Under the pieces are notes generated by a model. That model was not told the DNA's origin. It saw nothing but the letters and a program-made list of their open reading frames with translations, and did not search any database. Positions 17,901-24,776 of a DNA stretch of 44,973 nucleotides are shown piece by piece. Numbering within the stretch: position 1 is the first letter of the stretch; each line of letters starts with the position of its first letter. The translations under genes were made by a program, and so were the position numbers. The stretch lies in NCBI GenBank assembly GCA_964580585.1, contig CAZOKZ010000038.1, forward strand, positions 1-44,973. The letters are read 5' to 3'. Origin of the DNA: CAZOKZ01 sp964580585. GTDB taxonomy: Bacteria; Sumerlaeota; Sumerlaeia; SLMS01; JAHLLQ01.

Positions 17901-18139
17901 CGCCCGCAGGCATGGAAAAGGTCCACCAGAGTGTTGTCCACGCCTTCAACGAAGGTCGGGTGGCGGCGATTCACTTCGAGAAGTTCATCATCCTGAACGA
18001 AGCCTCGAACGCGGAAGCCGAAAACCTGATCGATGCGGCTTATGAAAAAGTCAATAGCTCGAACAAGACGATTCTGGACCTCAAACGTCAGTTCTTCTCC
18101 GACGAAGTCCGCTTCCGTCTGGTCAGTTCCAGCCTGTAA
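14957..18139 (+). CDS. giant lipoprotein of about ten ~71-residue helical repeats
   Basis: The 1060-residue product has a signal peptide with lipobox ALTAC (Cys about 24). Nearly all of the rest is a tandem array of helical-hairpin units, each opening with a G-[AGV]-x-x-[YF]-x-x-x-x-[IL]-like motif: GGQNYDPESV (about 15524), GAQTYHPDDY, GARDYLPGKI, GARIFSPDEL, GAALYAGREI, GGWEYDNNNL, GASDYAAGLI. Starts are mostly 190-221 bases apart. The pattern recalls DUF4398/TPR-like lipoproteins, but this array is very long. The last ~150 residues are a distinct domain. The ATG at 14957 has GGAGG eight bases upstream; an ATG at 14936 lacks this. Probably a periplasmic scaffold on the outer membrane; function unknown. 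Confidence 0.85.
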   Translation: MRKQVSVARYVLLLLVVAMALTACKGQRAKVALGKSQEIMQQLEELQGDVHAPNDMKQIRDLIDQASSSLSSGANSDAFDYARRAKDLAETTLIKVEGDEARRLWNQAELDIQVADTNALSRTDPNRYRRIKELRDEGVLARDENDNRKVIRISREISSEVTTGISPMKNDADRERLAAEGKLQELKSAGGQNYDPESVINVTDIITRADQVAREQRDYVLAANQYREAITEAESGIENVQRLKGKEAIEKIEDLLATALEEGAQTYHPDDYTRVIDLLSSLVKDFEERRFTRVTLSSDELMPRAIALVEKTKRSAAEDRILQMRRKIQDFVDGGARDYLPGKIEILDDLLRSAREQRNIDTVDAFDKVREVFNEFQNEAQKIKVAFEDKANSAISVAANQLDTTEQVYKEAQAIFDASSGSVPSDMQPFEDSKTIRRTELEKDIEHARNSLVVAGDLMVGGKYRDSILTAQEQGVTAERILDDIYDLVSGNAVIELSSLISRYERDGARIFSPDELQRSKDNLEQVRSAREIKDYLGAVRLAAAARADIELMARRIAGRAVEDLKESRDLYDKIASARTQKYSADELEQAKKLLDQAEVDLQAERLKLALELAAQASQVTQEAVAKANRLAAEDAITSAGNKLSRAREAGAALYAGREIESARKLYDSSQALFANDDFVKAEELALSAGERADQAFYKKINDAEAAIADAKAVGGWEYDNNNLSKASAEVREARTLLESGSYDLSAQKANSSLAKAKSVARATKTNNYRTAFARIESNLDKGRDQGVNYFQVQDAIAVRQRLAELENTWSLERYDFVMAELNKLEGQLRGTLDSTNDVVDTVASQQTARLNHFVEVGASDYAAGLIDTARENLKYARVDYRNGLYKSAHSSLDKAIQAINEIESRHNQETYVDVIEELFQQYSNAQYRFRNVLSLDPTEMKALAFGSASRGNIIAIAGQATPSDFRSSVERLYSEVLYIQPPAGMEKVHQSVVHAFNEGRVAAIHFEKFIILNEASNAEAENLIDAAYEKVNSSNKTILDLKRQFFSDEVRFRLVSSSL

Positions 18140-18211
18140 GCCTGAATGAATTTCGCGAGGAGAGACCAGCATCTCTCCTAGCGAGTTTACGAAAGAAGGA
18201 GCCGTCCTCCA

Positions 18212-18337
18212 ATGATGGATTTTTTGGAAAAAGTCAACTATGTGCACCGGATCGAAACGCTGGTAATCGTTGGCGTGGTTCTGTTCACGGCCTATGTATT
18301 CTACTCGCTTCAGTTGTTCAAAAAGGATAAAGGTTAA
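18212..18337 (+). CDS. 41-residue single-pass membrane peptide
   Basis: ATG ATG at 18212 opens a 41-codon frame ending in TAA at 18335-18337. The product is a short charged N-terminus (MMDFLEKVNYVHRIE), one hydrophobic helix (TLVIVGVVLFTAYVFYSL) and a basic end (LFKKDKG). AAGGAG (18196-18201) lies ten bases before the start. It fits exactly into the gap between the repeat lipoprotein and the next gene, 11 bases before that ATG. Size, ribosome-binding site and spacing support a real gene. It could be a small subunit or regulator of the neighbouring envelope proteins. Confidence 0.65.
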   Translation: MMDFLEKVNYVHRIETLVIVGVVLFTAYVFYSLQLFKKDKG

Positions 18338-18348
18338 GACTTCGTATC

Positions 18349-18777
18349 ATGGCGGCACCTAAACACCTGGACCTTGCCAACCGCATTGCTGTCGTTCGGG
18401 ATTATTCCACGCTCTGGCAGCATTTTTTCGCCTTCTTTGCAGACGATCTTTCCGATCGCGTTTTCACGCAGGAGGAAGAGCAGGAATTTGCAAACATCGT
18501 AAGTCTGCTGGCCCTCAATCACTACAAATTTCAGGAACTTACGCGCGGTTATTCCAAGGAAACGGACAAAATTGTCAGCATTCTGAAGGAAACGCCAACG
18601 CTTGAGCAGATTCAGTTGATGCAGGAAGCCACGTTCTCGAAAATCCAGGTGGAGTGGCACACGCTCTTCATCGGCATGAACAAAATCCTGGGTAAAATGT
18701 TGGGCGAGTTACCGCCTAAGAAACTGGCAGAAATTCAAGCACAACAAATGCAGGATGAGGATGAAGATGAAGAATAA
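18349..18777 (+). CDS. small helical acidic-tailed protein, unknown
   Basis: The 142-residue product is predicted helical throughout (for example EEEQEFANIVSLLALNHYKF and TLEQIQLMQEATFSKIQVEW) and ends in an acidic tail (DEDEDEE). No signal peptide or membrane helix is seen, so it is probably cytoplasmic. No family is recognised. It begins 11 bases after the small membrane peptide's stop, which suggests translational coupling, and is followed by a strong intrinsic terminator. This makes it the last gene of the 11561-18777 block. Confidence 0.75.
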   Translation: MAAPKHLDLANRIAVVRDYSTLWQHFFAFFADDLSDRVFTQEEEQEFANIVSLLALNHYKFQELTRGYSKETDKIVSILKETPTLEQIQLMQEATFSKIQVEWHTLFIGMNKILGKMLGELPPKKLAEIQAQQMQDEDEDEE

Positions 18778-18800
18778 TCCTCGCCAGTGCGCGGAGCTTT

Positions 18801-18831
18801 CACCCGGCTGATTCAGGCCGGGTGTTTTTTT
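18801..18831 (+). terminator. strong intrinsic terminator closing the envelope gene block
   Basis: A perfect 8-bp GC-rich stem (18801-18808 with 18817-18824) is followed directly by seven T residues. It lies 24 bases after the stop codon at 18777 and before glmU. Confidence 0.88.
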
Positions 18832-18938
18832 GCCGCCGGTTTTTTTTAGAAGTATGTGAATTTCTCTTTTCCCGCCGCCCCAGACCCCCGTACAAAAACC
18901 CCGCCTTGGACCCAGGGGATTTTTTTCAGGACGACAAC

Positions 18939-20075
18939 ATGGCCAAACGTCAGACCAGAAAGCTTGTCGCGATTGTTTTGGCAGCTGGTATGGGCACGCG
19001 AATGAAATCGCAGTTGCCCAAGGTTTTGCACCCAGTTTGCGGCAAACCAATGATTGAACATGTGCTCGACGCGCTCGTGCCTCTCAAGCCCGACGAGATT
19101 TTTGTCGTCACTGGGCATCAGCACGAACTCGTCAAAAAATACATTGGTTCGCGTGCCACTTGCGTTCTCCAGAAAGAGCGTCTCGGCACGGCTCACGCCG
19201 TGATGATGGTCAAACGCTACCTCAAGGGCATCAAGGGCGATGTGCTTGTCATGTGCGGAGACGCTCCGCTGATACGCACCGAAAGCCTGACCGCGCTGAT
19301 TATGCGTCGCCAGTCAGCCAAATCGTCTGGTGTCGTGTTAACGACGGAACTCGACAATCCCTTCGGCTATGGACGCATCGTGCGTAACCGCGATCAATCG
19401 GTACGGAAGATTGTCGAACAAAAAGACACCAACTCTTACGAAGAAAAGATCGCTGAAATCAACACGGGTACCTACTGCTTCGACGCCGAAGACCTGGTTT
19501 GGGCACTTGGTCGGGTAGGGAACAATAATGCTCAGAAAGAGTACTATCTGACGGATACCGTAGAGATTTTGCATCATGCGGATAAACGTGTGGACGCGCA
19601 ACTGGCCAGCGATCCCACTGAAATGATCGGCGTGAACAGCCGACGCGATCTGGCACAAGCCGAGCAATTTCTCCGTGCGCGCATTCTGAATCGATTCATG
19701 GACGCGGGCGTTTCGATTATCGATCCCGCGACCACATTTATCGACGCTTCGGTAACCATTGCACCCGATACGCGTGTGCTGCCGTTCACGATTTTACGCG
19801 GCGACGCGACGATTTCCGAGGCCTGCGAATTGGGGCCGCATTTGACGCTGACCGACGCCACCGTTGGGGCGAATGCTCGTCTGTCGCATGCAGTTGTTGA
19901 AAATGTCGAAATTGCTTCCGAGGCCGTTATTGGCCCGTTTGTTCATATCACGCCTGGGCAACTTTGCTCCGGCGCCAGTTTGAAAATTGCCCCCAAGCGC
20001 CGTACCAAATCGGCATCGCGCACGGTTGGGCCGCGTAAAAAAACGCGGACTGCTTCGCGCACCCGAAAGCCCTGA
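18939..20075 (+). CDS. glmU: GlmU uridylyltransferase with a truncated acetyltransferase domain
   Basis: The 378-residue protein starts with the GlmU pyrophosphorylase domain (about 8-235): LAAGMGTRMKSQLPKVLHP, ERLGTAHAV, MCGDAPLI, PFGYGRIV, EQKDT, INTG and GVNSRRDL. It makes UDP-GlcNAc from GlcNAc-1-phosphate and UTP. A left-handed beta-helix follows but stops after IGPFVHITPG, about 80 residues short of full GlmU (about 456). It lacks the segment with the acetyl-transfer His and ends in a Lys/Arg-rich tail, so acetylation of GlcN-1-phosphate is probably done elsewhere. The ATG at 18939 has AGGA upstream; the frame open from 18822 is not used. The order glmU-prs-rplY follows. Confidence 0.88.
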   Translation: MAKRQTRKLVAIVLAAGMGTRMKSQLPKVLHPVCGKPMIEHVLDALVPLKPDEIFVVTGHQHELVKKYIGSRATCVLQKERLGTAHAVMMVKRYLKGIKGDVLVMCGDAPLIRTESLTALIMRRQSAKSSGVVLTTELDNPFGYGRIVRNRDQSVRKIVEQKDTNSYEEKIAEINTGTYCFDAEDLVWALGRVGNNNAQKEYYLTDTVEILHHADKRVDAQLASDPTEMIGVNSRRDLAQAEQFLRARILNRFMDAGVSIIDPATTFIDASVTIAPDTRVLPFTILRGDATISEACELGPHLTLTDATVGANARLSHAVVENVEIASEAVIGPFVHITPGQLCSGASLKIAPKRRTKSASRTVGPRKKTRTASRTRKP

Positions 20076-20138
20076 CGCTTTCCAGGCCCCGTGGGCATTT
20101 GCCCCGCAGCCAGTATTCTCCGGTGAGGTTTTTCTTCG

Positions 20139-21095
20139 ATGCCACACTTTCCCGATCCGCCCCTGATTATTCCCGGCACTGCTTCGCGCGATTTGGCCAA
20201 GCGGGTTTGCGAGCAATTGAACATTCCCGTTGGGGGCATGATGGTCGAACGTTTTGCCGATGGTGAAACATTCGTCAAAATTACCGATAACGTTCGTGGC
20301 CGCGATGTATTCGTGATTCAAGCCACCCAACGTCCCACCAATGATAATCTGATGGAATTGCTGCTGACGCTCGACGCTCTGCGTCGCGCCAGCGCCGACC
20401 GAATTACCGCGGTGATTCCTTACTTTGGTTACGCGCGCCAGGATCGCAAGGATCAGGGCCGTGTAGCGCTTTCTGCCAAGCTGGTTGCAGATATCATCTG
20501 CAAAGCTGGCGCTTCGCGCGTACTGGCAATTGACCTGCACGCCGGTCAACTTCAGGGATTTTTCGACGTTCCCGTGGATCATTTGATCGCAGGCCCGATT
20601 TTGATCGACTATATCAAGCATTCTGGCTTGACAAACGTCTGCGTGGTCTCGCCCGATGTTGGCAACGTTAAGCTTGGTCGCGATTATGCGGATCGTCTGG
20701 GTGTTCCTCTGGCGATTATCGACAAACATCGCCCGAAAGCGAACGTTTCGGAAGTCAAAGCGATTATCGGTCGTCAAAATATTGTGGACCGTGATGTGTT
20801 GATTTTCGACGATATGATTGACACGGCGGGCACGATATGTAACGCCGCTACGGCTCTCAAGGCTGAAGGGGCACGCGATGTGTATGCATTGGCGACCCAC
20901 GGCGTGTTGAGTGGCAAGGCGTTGGAGCGCATTGAGGCCTCGCCGATTAAAGAAATGGTTGTCACGAATACGATCAACCACGCGCCGGGAACGTTGCCGG
21001 CGAAAATCAAAGTCCTGGATGTCGCCCCCTTGCTGGCGAAGGCAATTGACCGAATTCACTGTCACAGTTCGGTCAGTTCGCTGTTTCAGAAGTAA
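20139..21095 (+). CDS. prs: ribose-phosphate pyrophosphokinase (PRPP synthetase)
   Basis: The 318-residue enzyme makes PRPP from ribose-5-phosphate and ATP for nucleotide, histidine and tryptophan synthesis. Diagnostic segments are FADGETFVKI, PYFGYARQDRK, the metal-binding DLHAGQLQGFFDVPVDH, VSPDVGNVKLGRDYADRL, the flexible-loop HRPKANVSEV and the PRPP loop DDMIDTAGT. Length is normal. GAGG lies about ten bases before the ATG. It lies between glmU and rplY in an order well known from Firmicutes (glmU-prs-ctc), so co-transcription is likely. Confidence 0.96.
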   Translation: MPHFPDPPLIIPGTASRDLAKRVCEQLNIPVGGMMVERFADGETFVKITDNVRGRDVFVIQATQRPTNDNLMELLLTLDALRRASADRITAVIPYFGYARQDRKDQGRVALSAKLVADIICKAGASRVLAIDLHAGQLQGFFDVPVDHLIAGPILIDYIKHSGLTNVCVVSPDVGNVKLGRDYADRLGVPLAIIDKHRPKANVSEVKAIIGRQNIVDRDVLIFDDMIDTAGTICNAATALKAEGARDVYALATHGVLSGKALERIEASPIKEMVVTNTINHAPGTLPAKIKVLDVAPLLAKAIDRIHCHSSVSSLFQK

Positions 21096-21179
21096 GCAAC
21101 GATCGGCCAGGCGAGCAGCACACACTCCTAAATCTTAGGAAAGACTACTGAGGGTAAACCTCCGGAGGTTATAGCACAG

Positions 21180-21818
21180 ATGTCAGCCGAACAGATTGTA
21201 CTTCACGCCGAAGTGCGTGACACCATTGGAAAAGAATGGGCCAAGAAAGCCCGCAAAGACGGTCGTTTGCCGGGCGTGATTTACGGCGCGGCCAAAGATG
21301 CCATTGCGATCAGCATCGACGCCCATGAATTTCTGCTGGCGCGTAATGCGGCCCATGGCGATCAGGTCCTGATCGATCTTGAGCTTTCCACCGGTGGCAA
21401 AGAGCAGGTCTTCATCAAAGAACTTCAACGCGAGCCGGTTTCCGACCAGATTATTCACGTGGATTTCCTTCGCGTCGATCCGGCCAAGCCAGTGGCGTTG
21501 CCGATTCGCGTGTATCAAATCGGTGGTATTCCGGAAGGCGTGAAGCTGGGCGGTATGCTCGAACGTCTTCGTTATACGGTGATGGTCAAAGCGTTGCCCG
21601 CAAACATTCCTCCCCACATCAAGGTTAATCTGTCGGGGATGAATTTGGCCGATTCGATCTATGTCAGCGATTTGGCCACGATGGACAATGTGGAATTCCT
21701 CGACGACCCGAAGACGGTTATCTTCACAATCGCTGCCAAGGGCAAAGCTGCCAAAGAAGCCTTGGCTGCTTCGGAAGCCGAAGGGGAAGCTGCTCCCGCA
21801 GCGAGCGCTTCGGCCTAA
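21180..21818 (+). CDS. rplY: ribosomal protein bL25 (CTC family)
   Basis: The 212-residue protein is the long CTC form of bL25. An N-terminal L25 domain that binds 5S rRNA (about 1-95, VRDTIGKEWAKKARKDGRLPG and KEQVFIKELQREPVSDQIIHVDF, shown in part) is followed by the TL5/CTC C-terminal beta domain (about 98-190) and an Ala/Glu-rich tail. The conserved LPGVIYG is present. GGAGG lies 11 bases before the ATG. It follows prs on the same strand and is closed by a strong terminator. Confidence 0.94.
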   Translation: MSAEQIVLHAEVRDTIGKEWAKKARKDGRLPGVIYGAAKDAIAISIDAHEFLLARNAAHGDQVLIDLELSTGGKEQVFIKELQREPVSDQIIHVDFLRVDPAKPVALPIRVYQIGGIPEGVKLGGMLERLRYTVMVKALPANIPPHIKVNLSGMNLADSIYVSDLATMDNVEFLDDPKTVIFTIAAKGKAAKEALAASEAEGEAAPAASASA

Positions 21819-21848
21819 GTTTTCCTCGCGAAATCGAACGGTATCGTT

Positions 21849-21885
21849 GGCTGGTCGCCTGATTGTCAGGCGACCGGCCTTTTTT
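21849..21885 (+). terminator. intrinsic terminator of the glmU-prs-rplY operon
   Basis: A 14-bp stem with one G-T pair (21849-21862 with 21866-21879) and a three-base loop is followed by TTTTTT (21880-21885). It begins 30 bases after the rplY stop. Confidence 0.92.
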
Positions 21886-22034
21886 CGTTGGATTCCCTTG
21901 GCCCACGCTTGGGGATAATGGAATTTAGACAGGATGAATGAGATGCCCAGGATGATTAATCGGCAATAAACGATTGGGAATTTTCTAATCCTGTAAATCT
22001 CGCGCATCCCGTCCAAAATCGTTCGAGGTTTTAC

Positions 22035-23573
22035 ATGTCCGAACCGTCTGGAAATTACCTGTTTCTCTTTGGAATCGCCGTTTTCTGTGTGGTGATGGCT
22101 TTTGCTATTTTGCTGTTCGTCTGGCTGATTTGGAAAAAGATCAACGGTTCCAGGGACTCGACTCTACTCATCGAACGTCTCCAGGACCTTGAACGTCGTG
22201 TGGCCGAGGAAATCTCCCGTTCGCGCGAAACCTCTGAACGCGCGTTGCGTGAAGCCACCGAATCCCAGGGACGTGTGCAGCTTGAAACCGCGCAAAAGTT
22301 GACTTCGCAATTTGAACAAACGCGCACGCAATTGGTGGATACGCTCAACGACCGATTCCATCAAATTCAACAGCAGCAGTCCGAAACCCTCGAGGGCGTC
22401 AAACGCAGCCAGGAGGAACGCCTCGGCAAGGTCGAAGAGGCGATGGGGAATTTGGAGAAGCGCCAGATAGAGTCGGCGGCTAAACAGGCCGAGTCGCAAG
22501 CGCGTGGGTTGGAAGGATTCAAAGAAACCTTCACCAATCGCATGCAGGAGTCTCAGAAAAGCCAGGCTGAATTGTTCACGGCTCTCCAGGATCGTGTGCG
22601 ACTTGGCCTCGATCAAATGCGCCAGGAGAACGAAGCCAAGCTGGAGAAGATCCGGCTGACCGTGGACGAGAAGCTTCAAGCGACTTTGGAAAATCGTCTT
22701 GGCGAATCCTTCAAAATCGTGAGCGAACGCCTTGAGCAAGTGCATAAAGGTCTTGGCGAAATGCAATCGCTCGCCAGCGGGGTAGGTGACCTCAAGCGAG
22801 TGCTGACCAACGTGCGTTCGCGTGGCGTTTACGGCGAAGTACAGCTCGAAGCGTTGCTAGAGCAGGTGATGACGCCCGCACAGTACGAAAAAAACTGCGC
22901 CACGATTCCCAACAGCAACGAACGGGTGGAATTTGCGATTCGTCTGCCCGGACGCGGAGACGACGATTCGATCGTTTACCTGCCCATCGACGCGAAATTC
23001 CCCCAGGAAGACTACTTGCGCCTTCAGGATGCCTACGAAGCGGGCGATCAAGCAGCGCTTGAAGCCGCTCAACGCGGGTTGCGAACACGGTTGCTGAATG
23101 AGGCATCGAAAATTCGCCAGAAGTACGTTGCGCCGCCTCATACGACTGATTTCGCCCTGCTGTTTTTGCCGACCGAAGGACTTTACGCCGAAGTGTTGCG
23201 TATGGGCGGTGTGGCCGAACAGTTGCAATCCGATCACCAGGTGATCCTCGTCGGTCCCACGACGCTTTACGCGGTTCTGAACAGTCTTCAGATGGGGTTC
23301 CGGACGCTCGCGATTGAGAAACGCAGCGGAGAAGTGTGGAAAGTGCTCGGTGCGGTTAAGACCGAATTCGGCAAATTCGGCGAATCGTTGAAGGCGGTGA
23401 GCAAGAAGCTGCAAGAAGCCAGCAACAAGATCGACGATTCGGCCCGGCGCTCTCGCGTGATGGAGCGCAAGCTGCGTGAGGTCGAAGCCTTGCCCGACGC
23501 CGATACGAACAAAATCCTCCCCTTCGCAATGGGCGAAGAGGAGGACGAAAATGGCGAACCGGACGAAGATTGA
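22035..23573 (+). CDS. rmuC: RmuC-family DNA recombination protein
   Basis: The 512-residue protein has an N-terminal membrane helix (about 8-32), a long coiled coil (about 45-240) and the RmuC domain (about 250-470) with SRGVYGEVQLEALLEQ, LPIDAKFPQEDYLRL, LPTEGLYAEVLR and VGPTTLYAVLNSLQMGF. RmuC proteins limit inversions and act on DNA with a restriction-endonuclease-like fold; the exact reaction is unsettled. GAGG lies six bases before the ATG. The gene converges on the mscS gene with only nine bases between stops. Confidence 0.94.
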   Translation: MSEPSGNYLFLFGIAVFCVVMAFAILLFVWLIWKKINGSRDSTLLIERLQDLERRVAEEISRSRETSERALREATESQGRVQLETAQKLTSQFEQTRTQLVDTLNDRFHQIQQQQSETLEGVKRSQEERLGKVEEAMGNLEKRQIESAAKQAESQARGLEGFKETFTNRMQESQKSQAELFTALQDRVRLGLDQMRQENEAKLEKIRLTVDEKLQATLENRLGESFKIVSERLEQVHKGLGEMQSLASGVGDLKRVLTNVRSRGVYGEVQLEALLEQVMTPAQYEKNCATIPNSNERVEFAIRLPGRGDDDSIVYLPIDAKFPQEDYLRLQDAYEAGDQAALEAAQRGLRTRLLNEASKIRQKYVAPPHTTDFALLFLPTEGLYAEVLRMGGVAEQLQSDHQVILVGPTTLYAVLNSLQMGFRTLAIEKRSGEVWKVLGAVKTEFGKFGESLKAVSKKLQEASNKIDDSARRSRVMERKLREVEALPDADTNKILPFAMGEEEDENGEPDED

Positions 23574-23582
23574 CGGTTTCGA

Positions 23583-24689
23583 TTAGTTTGCAGCGACGCT
23601 GTTCACCAACTCGATCTTCGGAAACGTTTCCACATGCAGTGTTTGCGTCGGGTAAGCGAATTCGACGCCTTCCGCAATCAATGCACGCATGATGGCGAGA
23701 TTGATCGCCTGTTGTTTGTCCATGTAAATATTGAAATCACCCGTCAGAACGTAATACACGACCTCGAAATTGAGCGACGAGGCGCCGAAATCTTTGAAGT
23801 GGGCACGGTCGAATCGCGTCCCTTCTAGCCCCTTGATAATGTCCTGCACAATTCCCGGAATTTGCTCCAGCTTGTCCGGCGGTGTCTGGTAAATCACACC
23901 GAAGGCAAACACGACGCGGCGTTCGAGCATGCGCTTGTAATTGCGCACGCGACTATCGAGCAGATCGGCGTTCGAGAAGATGATCTGTTCGCCACCGAGG
24001 CTACGCACCCGCGTGGTTTTGATGCCAATGCGTTCGACAGCGCCGAGTTCCGATCCAACGATGATGAAGTCGCCGATTTCAAATGGTTTATCGAGAATAA
24101 TCGCCACCGAGCAGAAGATGTCGCCGAGGATTTTTTGCAACGCAAAACCGATGGCGATACCACCAACGCCCAGCCCAGCGACCAGGGGAGCGACCGGTAT
24201 GCCCATGGTGGATAAGATCAGAACGAAAATGCCCGACCAAAGTAGCAGCAGGGAGAAAAATTTGACGACGCTCGAAGCCGATTGAGCAGACCCGCCCGAA
24301 ATATTCAGCTTCACCATCGACGATTCAACGCTGTTGGCGATGAAGTTATTTCCCCACATGCCGACCTGGATGTATAAAACGATAAGAAGGAACGTTTTGG
24401 TCAGGGCGTAGAAACTTTGAGGAACGCCGGGCACCACGATCAGAGCGATTAAAACCGATAGCGCGAGGACGGCGAATCTCAGGGTGCTTTTCAGGGCTTT
24501 GAGTAGATAATCGTCGATGTTCGTTTTTGACGCTTCGACTCTTTTTTGCAATTTTTCGACGGTTCGTTTCAAAACGAAGTTGATCACGATGAACAAAATC
24601 AGCACCGAGATGAGAAATAAGAACCACGTTCCCACGGGTGTTCCCAGGACGGGTTGGCTGAGGTAGGTTTCGATTTGTTCTTTTGTCAT
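23583..24689 (-). CDS. MscS-family small-conductance mechanosensitive channel
   Basis: The 368-residue protein has about five hydrophobic helices (residues about 20-185) and the MscS pore and beta domains. The pore-lining helix is VAGLGVGGIAIGFALQKIL, followed by DKPFEIGDFIIVG and the ETQ-like VERIGIKTTRVRSLGGEQIIFSN segment, then the alpha/beta cage. It opens under hypo-osmotic membrane tension to release solutes. The ATG at 24689 has AAGGAG six bases upstream; an ATG at 24728 lacks this. It lies 87 bases downstream of treS on the same strand, which suggests shared osmotic function. Confidence 0.93.
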   Translation of the reverse strand: MTKEQIETYLSQPVLGTPVGTWFLFLISVLILFIVINFVLKRTVEKLQKRVEASKTNIDDYLLKALKSTLRFAVLALSVLIALIVVPGVPQSFYALTKTFLLIVLYIQVGMWGNNFIANSVESSMVKLNISGGSAQSASSVVKFFSLLLLWSGIFVLILSTMGIPVAPLVAGLGVGGIAIGFALQKILGDIFCSVAIILDKPFEIGDFIIVGSELGAVERIGIKTTRVRSLGGEQIIFSNADLLDSRVRNYKRMLERRVVFAFGVIYQTPPDKLEQIPGIVQDIIKGLEGTRFDRAHFKDFGASSLNFEVVYYVLTGDFNIYMDKQQAINLAIMRALIAEGVEFAYPTQTLHVETFPKIELVNSVAAN

Positions 24690-24776
24690 GATGACTCCTT
24701 GGTCGAGATTAAAAACTGAATTACCCACACCGATGAAGATGCAGGATGTTTATCGTGATTGGTTTATCTTTCGTCG

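Noticed and set aside
19794..21125. Long - strand open frame (443 codons) opposite glmU and prs
   Set aside because: It lies across the confidently coding prs gene, has a low-complexity Arg/Asn/Gln-rich translation and no ribosome-binding site. It is a codon-bias shadow.
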